From Stomorhina lunata (taxonomy: Eukaryota; Arthropoda; Insecta; Diptera; Rhiniidae), in the NCBI GenBank assembly GCA_933228675.1, contig OW121743.1, positions 81,605,863 to 81,669,862 on the forward strand: a stretch of 64,000 nt of DNA. Reading direction: 5' to 3'. The position numbers and the translations under genes were made by a program. How positions within the stretch are numbered: the stretch's first letter is position 1; every line of letters starts with the position of its first letter. The notes beneath the pieces are model-generated. The model searched no databases. It was not told the origin of the DNA and was given only the letters and a program-made list of their open reading frames with translations. This document shows positions 9,857 to 21,552 of the stretch, in pieces.

Positions 9857-10833
9857 AAAAACAAGTAAGAAAGTGCTATAGTCGGTCAAGCCCGACCATA
9901 CGATACCCTTCACCACTAAGGTCAAAGGTGTTCTTTTTCCTGTATAAAAACAAATATTAGCTAAATTCTGCCATCATACAAACATATTCTCAAAGCTTAA
10001 ACATTTAAGCTGTTTCCGCCATTTGGACTTATATGAGAGCTATGGTCCAATGTGGACCGATTCTCTTGAAATTTGGCAAATTGATTACAGTTGTTACAAA
10101 AATTATGTATGCAAAAAATAAACTTAAAATTCTCATTATCTTTGAGCGTTTTAGTGAATTTTGTCTCACTTAGTGCGTTTTTACAGAAGATTTTGTATGG
10201 GAGCTATGGTCAAATGTGGACGGATTTCAACGAAATTTGGTACAGTGATTTAGTTTTACATAAGCAGTATTTACTTTAAATTTCATAAAAATATTATTTT
10301 GTGGCCAATATATCAATTCCGGGAAGTGGGACCTATGGGAGGTACTATAAATAATGGACCGATTTTGACGAATTTCAATAGCCATGGCTGCCAGCCAGCC
10401 AGACGGACGGACGGACATCGCTAAATCGACTCAGAAATTGATTCTAAGTCTATTGGTATACTAAAAGTGGGTCTAAGACAAATATTTCTATGCGTTACAA
10501 ACATCAGCACAAACTTATAATACCCTTTCCACCTATGGTGGTGAAGGGTATAAAAATCACTAAAACGCTCGTAAATCCAAGGATAATGAGAATTTCAAGT
10601 TTATTTTTTGCACACATAATTTTTGTAGCAACTGTAATCAATTTGCCAAACTTTGAGACAATCGGTCCACATTTAACCCTAGCTCTCATATAAGTCTAAA
10701 TGACGAAAACAGCTTAAATATATAAGTTTTGACAAAATGTTTGTATGATGGCAAAATTTAGCAAATATTTGTCTTTGGTGAAGGGTATCGTATGGTCGGG
10801 CTTTACTGACTATAGCACTTTCTTACTTGTTTT
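9857..10833 (+). mobile_element. DINE-1-like (Helentron-type) repeat, copy A, with inverted arms
   Basis: Begins AACAAGTAAGAAAGTGCTAT and AGTCGGTCAAGCCCGACCAT, then TACCCTTCACCAC. Contains the GTCY-type core (CCAGCCAGCCAGACGGACGG near 10390) and the hairpin TACCCTTTCCACCTATGG / TGGTGAAGGGTA near 10522-10550. From about 10547 the sequence runs backwards as an inverted copy of the first 290 bp and ends TATAGCACTTTCTTACTTGT. The layout therefore resembles DINE-1/INE-1 elements of Drosophila, with an extra inverted arm. No open frame of note. Confidence 0.8.
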
Positions 10834-11557
10834 AATTAATTTTTGAAGTTTTCGACTTTAGTACAATTTTCCAAAAAACATGTATTGATTCTTAAGTCTT
10901 TATCTCGTGGACTATTCGAAATATTGCTTTTCTTTGTTCTTTAGCAAATTTTGAGTTTTTAATTAGATCTAAAAATTTTGACTTAAGATAAATCAAGAAA
11001 ACAACATCTTACCTTAGCTAATCATTAAGGAGGCACTTAACCTCTAAAGCGTTTCCAATAATTCCTGAGTCAATATTGCTAGTACGTAACAGATTATCTC
11101 AAATATCTATGGGTCATTTTGGACTCTTAACTTTAGAATCTAGTTTTGCATTTGACAGATGTAGCTTGAACAAAAAAACCTGTCGTTTAAAGGTCATTGT
11201 TGAAAGGCCGTTCAGTAATTATTGCATGATACAACAAAAAATTAAACTTACTATAGAATTAGTTTACTTGGACAAATAAATACTATTAAATGCTTTACTT
11301 GATAATAAATGTATTACTAAATTATTTATGTAATGTGATGTAAAACTTAATATTAAGAAATTTATTTTAGAAATATTTATTTGATATAAAATATTATAAC
11401 AGAGTGAGTCTTTAAACAACAGTTTTACCTCATCATTTCTTAATGATAATTAACATTTTATTGAAAAATCCGTTTTCATTTCAAGATTAATGGATATTTA
11501 ATGCATCACACTTTAAACTTTAAAAACCAACAAACTAAGACTCTAATTATATCTAGA
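10834..11557. other. Unique AT-rich sequence
   Basis: No repeat or gene recognised. A 67-codon open frame at 11076-11279 has no similarity I recognise and no splice or promoter context, so I treat it as chance. Confidence 0.5.
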
Positions 11558-11559
11558 TA

Positions 11560-12789
11560 AAGAGTGCTCTAAATAAAATTTGTAGTTGGATTTTCTTAAA
11601 TAAAAATCAAACCTTTTAATATAAAAACTCTACAAAATACGCAAATATAATGACATATTATACAAAATCATTTAGCATTAAAATGTTTACTTAGTACTCG
11701 GGTTTTGCAAAATTATCGAATTTTTTCGGAAACCCTCCCATTAAAGATTTTACAGTTGCTTCTGATACCTTTTTGGGGCATGTGTTCCACCTGCGCTTAA
11801 AATCGGACATGTTCTTGGGAATCTTTCCTGTGTTCTTCAATTCCTTTTTTACCAGAGCCCAATACATTTCCACAGGCCGAAGTTCTGGACAGTTAGGTGG
11901 ATTTGCCTCTCGTGGTACAAGAAGAAAATGTAGTCACTCTGTGCTCTCTTAAAAAGGGTAACAACCGTGTTTGTAGGCACTCCTTTATATAAATTTCTGT
12001 GTTTATTGTGCCAGATGCCACAAATACTTTACTTATTTTGCCACAACTGCAAATAGCTTGCCACACGAGAAACTTCTTAGGGAATTTTGTTTGTTTTTTT
12101 GTGCGAAACTCTTGCCGAACATTGCCCCGTTTATCAGCAACATAAAAATCTTGACCAGGAAGTTGAGAAAAGTCTGCCAGTACGTATGTTTCATCATCCA
12201 TCACACAACAGGTGTTTTTTTTTATAAAATCAGACTTCAATTTTTTCGCTCGTTTTTTTGCTTCTAAGTTCTTTATAGCATTGCGATCTGGAACCTTTTG
12301 GACTTTGTATGTCTTCAGTCCAGCATAAGCTTTGACTCTATGTGCAAAATTCGTAGAACATTTCACCGTACGAGCTGCTTTTCTAAAAGAAGTGTTAGGC
12401 GCTCTTCGAAAGAGTCGCTCGAATTCTTTTGCCTTACCAATATCTGTAGGACGTTTTTTCCTCCCTGATCCAGGTTTTCTTTCAATGCTCAGGTTTTCCT
12501 TATACCGTCTGATGGCATTAGAAACCGTTCGAGGGTCAACTTTCAAATTTTTAGCTATTTTTTTAAAAGTCCATGACGGATTTTTTTTGAAAAATTTTAA
12601 TTATATTTTCACGAACTTTTTTTTCGCAGCCCATTTTGATTGAAATAACTATTGAAAATTAATAATTTCTAAAATAATAGTATCTGACATATCCATAGAA
12701 ACTAACTTGATCAAAAAATAAATTATTTCTTGCACTATGGATAAATTTTGTCTAAAATAGTAAATGCATATTTTTTTTAGAACACTCTT
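11560..12789 (-). mobile_element. Tc1/mariner-superfamily transposon, 1.23 kb, with TIRs and TA flanks
   Basis: Left end AAGAGTGCTCTAAATAAAAT (from 11560); right end, read inwards, AAGAGTGTTCTAAAAAAAAT (from 12789). That is 18 of 20 matches. TA lies immediately outside both ends (11558-11559 and 12790-12791), the usual Tc1/mariner target duplication. A single minus-strand transposase pseudogene fills the interior. The length of 1230 bp is close to a full element, so only small deletions have occurred. Confidence 0.92.
11691..12634 (-). pseudogene. Tc1/mariner transposase, broken by frameshift and internal deletion
   Basis: The start is the ATG at 12634 (MGCEKKVRENI). A frameshift in an A run near 12580 leads into TFKKIAKNLKVDPRTVSNAI, the first helix-turn-helix. 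GSGRKKRPTD and SFRKAARTVKCS follow as linker and second HTH. VMDDETYVLADFSQLPGQ (about 12180) holds the first catalytic Asp in the DDETY form. FLVWQAICSCGKIS and TEIYIKECLQTRLLPFL follow. At about 11905-11915 the frame jumps: the segment with the second catalytic Asp (the WPDxAxCHY type) is missing, and reading resumes one frame over at EANPPNCPELRPVEMYWALV, whose Glu (VEMYW) is the third catalytic residue. The C-terminus ends NFAKPEY before a stop at 11690. The DDETY and NCPELRP...YWALVK signatures are typical of the ITmD37E-type group; I infer that assignment, because the D-to-E spacing cannot be measured with the second Asp gone. Not functional. Confidence 0.9.
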
Positions 12790-12791
12790 TA

Positions 12792-13600
12792 CACCTGACA
12801 AACAATAAATTTAACATGAAAGATGAAATAATAAAAAGAATTGATTGTAAATACAAATAATAAAATCAAATAATTGAGTATCTTTGTTTACACACACGAG
12901 TGCATATACAGTTTATACTACCACCACAACACGTATCTATATATAAAGTGTAAACTCTGTTAATGCGAGTGTAATGTAAGTAATTAAAAATATCCATCAA
13001 TGCCAATGCTAATGTTTATTTTCTAAATTACTGTCACATTTCTAAGATTAAACAAATGTTATATAACATTATACAACATTTATTTATTAAGTTGCTCTAA
13101 CACTCTAAGCAAACTTAATATCTTTTAGTTAGATATAGAAAATAACATTATTTGCAGTTTCTATATTTCGTTCTTCTGATTTTTTTATATTATTTATTTG
13201 TGAGAAAAAAGGTAAACTGAAATGATGTTCAGGCATTTGGAAAAAAAGGTGTGTTTTCCGTGAAATGGAAGTCATTAAAACTGAAACAATGAAAAGAAAA
13301 CACAGAAGTCAGTCAGCCAGTCAATACATAACACTCAGTCATTCAGTCAGTCTAAGTCATAGATGTTAAATGATGATTTAACTCATTTAACACTAGAAAA
13401 AAAGAAATATTTTATAATAAATCTTTTTCACACGAAGATGAAGATAGAAAGCGAAAAAATTGTTATAGAAAACATTTTCTGTGATATAAAAAAGAAAGTT
13501 GGATATTTTATTTAGATTAGAAAATACATAGAATATTTTGAAAAATGGTTTAGGTCGATTAGAAGGTACTCAACATCTATAAATTTATTAATTTACTAAA
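12792..13600. other. Unique AT-rich sequence with short CAGT repeats
   Basis: At 13310-13350 CAGTCAGCCAGTCAATAC and CAGTCATTCAGTCAGTC form a short degenerate tetranucleotide run. No gene seen. Confidence 0.5.
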
Positions 13601-13868
13601 AAAGAGTATTCGCATTTGATCCCAATCGGTTACATTTATTCATTAATGTAACAGACAATTTATTGATAAAAAGCCAAAAAATGTTTGCGCAGAAACGAAT
13701 TCCTCAACGCGTTTCGATGGTTGGTTAGGCCAGCTCTTCAGGAGGAGTACTCCTACTTTAAGACAGATCGAAAACCTCGCATTTATTACTTACTTTACAT
13801 ACACAATCTTTACGAATTATGTTTATAAACCATAAGTCAAAGCTCAGATTATCGACTGAAGAAAACAA
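13601..13868 (+). repeat. Dispersed repeat R, copy 1
   Basis: Runs from GAGTATTCGCATTTGATCCC to CAAAGCTCAGATTATCGAC. Contains AACGCGTTTCGATGGTTGG, CTTCAGGAGGAGTACTCCT, GATCGAAAACCTCGCATT and CACAATCTTTACGAATTATG. The same series appears in reverse at 38780-39062. The CTTCAGGAGGAG / AACGCGTTTCG combination resembles the 3' regions of some Penelope- or LINE-type elements, but no coding part is present, so the class is uncertain. Confidence 0.8.
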
Positions 13869-13879
13869 AAACATTTTTC

Positions 13880-14190
<311 letters not shown>

Positions 14191-15181
14191 TCACGATAAC
14201 CCCTTAAGGAAAAGAGGTAGGGCACATATATTGTATGTTTGGGAAACTTTTGGTATTGAAAATGGGCAAAATCGATTGACGTTTGATTATAGCTCCCGTA
14301 TAACCTCGTCTAGACTAATCGCTTATTTGCTAATAAATGACAAATTATAACAGCTATAATGATAAAATTTGGTATATTATGTAGAAGCTTTACATAAGCA
14401 CTAGATAGCATATAAAATTTTGTGGAAATCGGTTCACATCTAACCATAGCTCCTATACAAAACACTAACGGAAATAGTAGCATAAATTCCACCATAAATA
14501 CACTTTAATGCCAATAAATGATGAACTGTAATAGCTATGACCACTTAATTATGCACAAGAAAGTCTTATGTAAATTCGAGCCGGTGTGCCAAATTTTGTT
14601 ACAATCGGTCACCATTTGACCATACCTCCCATATAAAAAACGTACGGAAACACAAAAATACAAAAAGAAAAGGGGGTTTATGTCCGTCAAATAAAAGCGC
14701 GATAGCTCCTTAACGAACAGAGCTAGAGGTACAAAATTTTACAAAAGTATTTTCGATATCTTGAAAAAGTTGTGTGTTGAAAATTGGCGAAATCGGTTCA
14801 CTTTTAGTTAGAGCTCCCATATAACCCCGCCCCGGGAATCACATTAATGCTAATAAATTGAATACAATTGTAATAGCTATGAGGACTAAATTTAGAATAG
14901 AGAAATTTTATGCAACTATTGGTCAGTATATACAATTTTATAGGAATCGGTCCATATTTGACTATAGCTTTCATATAAAAACCACTCCCGAAAACCAAAA
15001 AAAAAAAAAAAAAAATTAACATGTAAAGGCCAGTTAAAAGCTACTAAATTAGAAACTATGATAGCTATGGCCACTAAATTTTGCAAAAATAAACTTTATA
15101 AAATACCAGCCAGTGTAATTTTGTGGCAATCGATCAACATTTGGCTAAATTCTTATATATATGTATAACATTCCCTTTTTA
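14191..15181 (-). repeat. Decayed DINE-like tandem region, a-b-b-a-b-b layout
   Basis: Two related unit types of about 165-180 bp. Type a (14191, 14690) holds CGATAACCCCTTAA or CGATAGCTCCTTAAC and GGGCAAAATCGATTG or GGCGAAATCGGTTC. Type b (14331, 14513, 14851, 15040) holds TAATAGCTATGAC and AATCGGTCACCATTTGACC. Every unit ends in a box like AGCTCCCATATAA. Type a recurs after about 500 bp, so the block is a 500-bp duplication of three units. The boxes match those inside the DINE-like copies. Confidence 0.7.
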
Positions 15182-15956
15182 TATCTACAATTAAACAAAT
15201 TTATAGGTACGTTACCAACGATCTGTTAAACTAACTATATATTCACAATGACGAAGGGTGATTGTCTACTTATAAAAAAAAAACAGCAGCTGAAAACTTG
15301 TTGCACGACTTTTAACCAGTTGCACCAGTTGACTCTGGAATTTTTTTACTATTATGAGTCTTAAGTATATTTGTTGCTATTTTTTCACTATATTTTTATG
15401 TCACAGAATCCAAAAACGTTTAACATTTGTGCAAAAACTCTCCTCGCAATCAACAAAACCCACTTAAAGAAACCCCAAGTCCAAGAGAAGTGGAAAAAAC
15501 TCACAGCATCGAACATTGAAAACCATAAATTGATTTTGTTAAGAAATAAAAGAGTTCAAATGATATCTTGAACTTAACACAAGAAAATAGCAATAACAAA
15601 ACCCACAAAATGCAATTAAATTTTAATTGTTTTACAATTTCCTTTTTGCTTTCAAAAAAATAATAAATACAAAAAAAATTGTAACATTAAAAACCACTTG
15701 TGAAAACACGACTTTATACGGTTTGATTGGGGACGTCGTTGGACCAATTGGCTAAGTTGTTTTAAGAGGATTTTTTTTTGATTTTTAAGCAGGCTAAAGC
15801 TTTTAATGCTTTTTATGGGTTTTATTTAGAGAATTAAATTTAATTGTCAGTTTTTTAAGGATGTCTCGAAATAAAGAGATTTTTTTAGTCTTAAAAATAG
15901 AATTTAGCAATAGATTTAGAACTAAAAGAAGTGGCAAAGTATAATTTATTAGATTA
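15182..15956. other. Unique AT-rich sequence
   Basis: The 66-codon frame at 15371-15571 shows no recognisable family. TTTTAACCAGTTGCACCAGT near 15309 is a small direct echo. Otherwise nothing found. Confidence 0.5.
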
Positions 15957-16245
15957 ATGGTCCAAATTTAAGGTTTTAGCAAAGACTATAATATAAAGAT
16001 GTTGCATTTTCATAAATTGATTTGCCGTATGGTCCATTTGAAAAGTCCCTTAAAAAGAGAGTATACCGATTTTACTCTAATTTTACTAATAGAGACGATT
16101 ATGAGAGAAAGCTAAGGCACACACACGTGCTCATGATATGTATGTTTATTTGTGCGCTTATGTGTTTTTCATTGTTCTTTATCCACTTTTAATTCACATT
16201 TGACAGAAAAAAATGTATGGAGTGCAATATCTTTATATTACATTC
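15957..16245 (+). repeat. Dispersed repeat Q, copy 1
   Basis: Matches 34985-35272: shared blocks include TATAATATAAAGATG, TTGATTTGCCGTATGGTCC, TTTGAAAAGTCC, GAAAGCTAAGGCACA, GTATGTTTAT, TATGTGTTTTTCATTGTTCT and GGAGTGCAATATCTTTATA. It has no visible terminal repeats and no open frame. A fragment (GGAAGTGCAACATCTTTATA) also occurs at 56041. Confidence 0.85.
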
Positions 16246-16504
16246 ACGCACAGGCAGCCCATACCACCAGAAGCCGAAAACATTTTATAACTTTCGTAAA
16301 TATCACGATCATTGAAGAAACTCGTGAAAACGAGTATGAAAAGCATTCAGTTGGGATTTGGATGTTAGCAATGTCGGTCGCTTTGTTAAAGAAAATATAA
16401 AAACATAATATACACGAAACAAAATCCAATTTATACCAACAAAACAAAGAACAAAGAAAAAAACCGAATTGGGAATATTTTTCGAAACAAAAAAAAATTC
16501 TAAT
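16246..16504. other. Unique sequence between Q and a decayed satellite
   Basis: Open frames on both strands here (up to 89 codons) show no family resemblance. Nothing else seen. Confidence 0.4.
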
Positions 16505-16972
16505 ATTTAACAATTTTTATACTTTTAGATAAAAAATATTTTTAAGATATTTTCAAAAAAAAAAAAAAATTTTGATAAAAAATTTTTTCGATAAAAATTA
16601 TTTTTTATAAAAAATTTTTGTATAAAAATATTTTTCTATTAAAATTTTCTGTACAAAATTTCTATTGTAAAATTTTCTATACATAAATTTTTTTAAAAAT
16701 ATTTTTCTTTGGCAAATTTTTCGATAAAAATAACTTTTTATAGAAAATTTTTTTCTGTGAAAATTTTCGATTAAAATATTTTTCTATCGAAAATTTTTCT
16801 CAAAAAAAAAAAAAAAAATTCTGTAGAAAAATTTTTTTTTTAAATCTTTTTCTGTATAAAAATTTTCGATAGAAATATTTTTTTGTAGAAAAAATTTTCT
16901 ATAGAAAATTTTTTTATTTATTTTCTATAGAAAATTTTTTTATCAAAAATTTTCCTATAGAAAAATTTTCTG
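16505..16972. repeat. Decayed F2-like satellite, part 1
   Basis: Irregular units built from AAATTTTTCGATAAAAAT and AAATTTTTCTATAGAAAAT strings, spaced roughly 25-35 bp. The TTTCTATAGAAA palindrome identifies it as a degenerate relative of F2. Confidence 0.75.
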
Positions 16973-17190
16973 GGTTATGTAGGGGATGTTGGATACCAAG
17001 TAACGGTCCTGATCGGTCTTAACTTGGTAAAGCCCAGGCTAATCTTGGTCATCCTTCATCTCAATTGTGGACACTGACCTCCTAGAGTAGCTACGTTAAC
17101 ACCCGTTAAAGTAGTGAGCCGATATGTGTCGCGAGTTTCCCCATAAGAACTATAAAAACATGGGTCTGGGACGTAGGGCTAGTAACCGAA
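16973..17190 (+). repeat. Dispersed repeat P, copy 2, inside a satellite
   Basis: Second copy of repeat P (GGATACCAAGTAACGGTCCT, GGTCTTAACTTGGTAAAG, TGGACACTGACCTCCTAG, AGTAGTGAGCC). Satellite flanks it on both sides, so it inserted into, or was captured by, the array after the array formed. Confidence 0.85.
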
Positions 17191-18262
17191 TTTTTTGATT
17201 AAAAATTTTTGTATAGAAAATTTTTTTAGAAAAAATTTTTCTTAAAAAATTTTCTAAAAAAAAAAAATTTAATAAACAAATTTTCTAAAAAAATTTATGA
17301 TAAAAAAATTTTCTATAAAAAATATTTGATAAAAAAATTGTGCATAGAAAATTTTTGATAAAAAATTTCTTTCGAAAAATTTTTAATAAAAAATATTTCT
17401 AGAAAAATGTTTGATAAAAGAAATTTTCTATTAAAAAATTTTTGAATAAAAAAATTTTTGAATAAAAAAATTTTCTATAGAAAAATTTTAGGATTAAAAA
17501 ATTTTGTACATTAAAATTTTTGGATAAAAAAAATTATACAGGAAAATTTTTGTTAAACAAATTTTCTATAGAAAAATTTTTGATAAAAAAAATTTTCTAT
17601 AGAAAAATTTTTGATAAAAAAATTTTCAATAGAAAAATTTTTGACAAAAAAAATTTTCTGTAGAAAATTTTTTTATAAATAGAAAAATTTTTGATAAAAA
17701 ATTTTTCGAAAGAAAATTATGATAAAAAAATTTTCTACAGAAAATTGTTGATAAAAAAATACTTTCTATAGAAAAATTTTTGGTAAAAAAATTTTCAATG
17801 GAAAAATTTTTGATAAAAACATTTTTTGTAGAAAATTTTTTGATAAAAAATTTCTATAGAAAAATTTTTGATAAAAAATTTCTATAGAAAAATTTTTGAT
17901 AAAAAAAAATTTCTAAAAAAAAAATTATGATAAAAAAATTTTCTATAGAAAATTTTTGATAAAAAATTTTTCTTAAAAAATATTCTCAAAAAAAAAAATT
18001 TTGATAAAAAAATTTTCTATAAAAAATTTTTAATAAAAAAATTCTATCGAAAAATTTTAATAAAAAATATTTCTATAGAAATAATTTTTGATAATAAAAT
18101 TTTCTATAGAAAAATTTTGGGAAAAAAATCTTTTGATAAAAAAATTTTCTATAGAAAAATTTTTAATAAAAAAATTTTGTATAGAAAAATTTTTAATAAA
18201 AAAAATTTCTATAGAAAAATGTTTTAAAAGCAAAATTTCTACAGAAAAATAGAAATAGTAGA
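17191..18262. repeat. Decayed F2-like satellite, part 2
   Basis: About 35 units of roughly 30 bp with core TTTTCTATAGAAAAATTTTT and GATAAAAAAA linker. Better preserved between 17560 and 18240 than near the P insertion. The linker GATAAA replaces the CGGTAT linker of typical F2. Confidence 0.85.
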
Positions 18263-19610
18263 AAAACATCAGAACTACACATTGAAAAAATACCTATTGA
18301 GGTTAAAAGTATAAAAATACGGCAACTCTGCCTATAATTTTTTTGGTCTGTTCTCTTTGGGCCGACCTCTGATTATATTGTTTTTGGTTCTAAATACTTA
18401 ACAAAAAACCTATTATGAAAAATTTTAGATAGATTGCATCAGAGAAAGGCGTGCCGCATCCGCCCGCAAACTGAACAACTATTTATGGGAGTATTTTTGA
18501 TTTTACCAAAATTTTAACCAATAAGAATTTAATTATTTAGAAAACATAATGGAATATAAAAGAGAACTAAAGTAGCTTTAGTTTAAGTCATGAAAATAAA
18601 AAATGCATGTTTTAGCATAAAATCAAAATTCCAATAATCACTTTTACGATTAAAACATTAAAAGTTCTCCCCCTTAAAATCCATTCATGACTCCGCTTTA
18701 TCATTTTCTTTACCTTTAGCTTTGTAACAATTAAAAGTACAACCCCTTCACCCTTTAACTAAAACTCTACTTCTCTCTCTTCTTTCAAATCCTAATAAAT
18801 CCTTTTAAAACAAATATTTATGATAGCAATAATTTTTCTTTGTTCCTTAACCCTTTAATCCTCTTTCATGTTTCTTCATGTTGGCACCAATATCCTCCAT
18901 TAACCAAAGGCATCGTTCGTAACGTTATCATAGCCTCTGCCAAAGTCATCATCGATTACAATCATTAAAATTTTGTTTCTTTTTTTCCTTGTCTTTAAAT
19001 CCATTTAACCTTAAGGCTCCATAGAACAATAAAGAAATCAAATAGACTGAAAAATATTGGAGCAAAAGAAAATTTCTGTTAACCAAAGGCATTTTTTGTT
19101 AAAAAAATCCAATTTTTTTATTGTCGCAATCGTTAAATTTCCAGAGTTTTATGGGTAAAATGTAATTACATTGTAATTGAAATATTTTTTTTACAACTAA
19201 ACGGAAAATTAATATTTTTGTTCAAATAAAAAAAGAGGAAATCTAAGAGTAAAATATTTAGTTTTATTTCCTTTTTTTTAAGATTCTAGAATATTTTTTG
19301 ATTTTTTTTTGGTGTTTTTTGATACTGAGAATTTTGTCTATAAAAATTTGTGATTATTTTATTTAATATGAGTTTTTTTTATAACAGCAAAATTAATGGA
19401 CCCTTAGGAAATATTTGATTGTTTTTATAGTCCTGAGGAAATTTGTCAAAAATAAAAAAAGACTATTTTTTGTTTTTATACAATTCATTAAAATTACTTC
19501 TCTTTAATTTACTCGTTATATTGAAGCGTATGATTGATATTAGCATATACCAGGGCTGGACACTAGGGTGCACCTAATTTTACAAAAATACGAAATCTCA
19601 CCTTATCTCA
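18263..19610. other. Unique AT-rich sequence
   Basis: No repeat or coding feature recognised; pyrimidine-rich segments around 18770-18920 are ordinary for fly introns. Confidence 0.5.
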
Positions 19611-19935
19611 AAATCCCTAAATATTCGCGTAACTCGTAAACTATTTATTTTCTTGAACTAAGTAAAAAATCGAAATTTCATAACAAAATTATCTTTTAGG
19701 CACATTTAATATTTTTTTTAATCCGAGCACTCGGTTTAGAAATATTTTTTTTTTGTTTTAAAAAATAACATATTTTTTTTTGAAAATTCACAAAAATTTT
19801 CATTTTCAAAAATAATTTTTTTTTGCAAACAAAAAAATTTCTAAGTTAAAAAAATAATTTCTGTTCCTAAAAGATAATTTTGTTGTTTTTTTCAAGAAAT
19901 TAAACAGTTTTCGAGTTACGCGAATATTTGTTGCG
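19611..19935. repeat. Foldback structure with about 100-bp arms
   Basis: The left arm (19611-19720) contains AAATATTCGCGTAACTCG and AAAATTATCTTTTAGG. The right arm (19840-19932) contains CCTAAAAGATAATTTTG and CGAGTTACGCGAATATTTG. Each is the complement of the other in reverse order, with a loop of about 120 bp. Probably a foldback MITE; no clear target duplication. Confidence 0.75.
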
Positions 19936-20204
19936 CAACCTCCTCCATTTTTTCATAAAGCTATATCTCGAAAGCTAGAGCTAACGTAAAAAAAACGGTT
20001 ATCACCATTGAATTCAGCGTATTCGATTTATCTTTACCTGGTAGCTCTCCCTTTTGTCGGTTTTTTGTTGGGTGCAGTTTTTATTCATAGATTTCCCATA
20101 GATTGAGCAGTATAATTCATTATTACTTTTATTAAAAACTAGCTGTACCCTGCGCGCGTTGCTGCACCACCAAAATAAGGAAAGGAAAGACATTACACAA
20201 ATAT

Positions 20205-21235
20205 CCAATTAATGTTGAATCATTTACATCATCTACAGGAAATTAATCGCACCAGAAACCTCCACCGACTCATGCGCAGCAAATTTGCTAAAGATCATAG
20301 TATGATCAAAAGCACTGGTTACGGTTTAATTCATTTTAAGTAATTTACAGTAGCGCCACCTGTCGGAAATTAGTCTTACCAACTTAGAAACCTTCGTCGG
20401 TTTATGCGCAACAGCTTGATAAAGATCATATCATGATCAAATGCACAGGCTACGATTTAATTAATTTTGAGTAATTTCCAGTAGCGCCACCTGTCGGAAA
20501 TTAGTCTTACTAACTTATAACCTTTGTCGGTTTATGCACAACAACTTTGCTAAAGATCATAAAATGATCAAATGTACAGTTTACAACTGAATTCATTTTA
20601 AGTAATTTTCGTTGGCGCCATTTGTCGGAAATTGGTTCTACCAATTTAGAAACCTTCGTCGGCTTATGCCTAACTACTTTGCTAAAGATCATAGCATGAT
20701 CAAAGACACAATTTATAATTTAACTCATTTTGAGTAATTTTCGGTTGCGCAACTTGTCGGTAATTGGTCCTACCAATTTATAAACCTTCGTCGGCTTATG
20801 TGCAACAACTTTGCTTGAGATCATAGCATGACCTAATACACAGTTCACAATTTAATTAATTTGGAGTAATTTCCGTAGCGTCACTTGTCGGAAATTGGTC
20901 ATACCAATTTAGAAACCTTCGTCGGCTTATGCGCAACAACTTTACTAAAGATCATAGCAGTATTAATTGTATAGTTTACGATTTAATTCATTTCGAGTAA
21001 TTTTCAAAGGCGCCACCTTTCGGAAATAAGTCATACTAATTTATAAACTTTCGTCAGCTCATGCGCAACAGTTTTGCTAAAGATCATAACATGATCAAAA
21101 GCACAGTTTACAATTTAATTCATTTTCAGCAATTTTCAGTGGCGCCGCCTGTCGGAACGTGGTCGTATGAACTTAGTAATATTTGTCGGCTTATTCGCAA
21201 CAACTTTTTTTAAGATCAAACGCATAGTTTGCTAT
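20205..21235 (+). repeat. 131-bp tandem repeat, about eight copies
   Basis: The box GCGCCACCTGTCGGAAATTA recurs, with changes, at 20352, 20485, 20615, 20748, 20878, 21010 and 21143, a spacing of 130-133 bp. Each unit also holds AAACCTTCGTCGG, TATGCGCAACAAC, TTGCTAAAGATCATA and ATGATCAAA. GCTGTACCCTGCGCGCGTTG just upstream (from 20143) resembles openings of dispersed repeats common in insect genomes, so the array may be the inside of a mobile element. Confidence 0.9.
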
Positions 21236-21552
21236 TCTATAAAGGACATACACACAAACATTAATTTTTATACATTGATGGCTTTATATAAAAAAGGCCT
21301 AACTTTATTTTTTAATACTTTACAGGGGAAGGAAAAAAGTTTATAAAATTCTTAAAATTTAAGATACAATAACAATTCAACACAATTTTTTATAAAAAAA
21401 ACCAAAATATTTTATTTATCATATCAAAGAATTTTTGTTGTACGGTTTTTATTAAGATTTTTCATTCTCTTGTAAAGTAACAAAAAATCGAGTTAGGCCT
21501 TTTTTATATTAAGCTATCGATGAATGTTTCTCTGTATGTTCTTTATAGAATA
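21234..21552. repeat. Inverted repeat, about 60-bp arms
   Basis: CTATAAAGGACATACACAC to AAAAAAGGCCTAAC (21238-21302) pairs with GTTAGGCCTTTTTTATAT to CATACAGAGAAACAT-type sequence in complement (21494-21551). The loop is about 190 bp. It abuts the 131-bp array, and the two may form one element. Confidence 0.8.

Noticed and set aside
11076..11279. 67-codon plus-strand frame
   Set aside because: No domain, no context; expected by chance in a region this long.
12058..12643. Plus-strand open frames of 69 and 103 codons
   Set aside because: Shadow frames of the minus-strand Tc1/mariner transposase.
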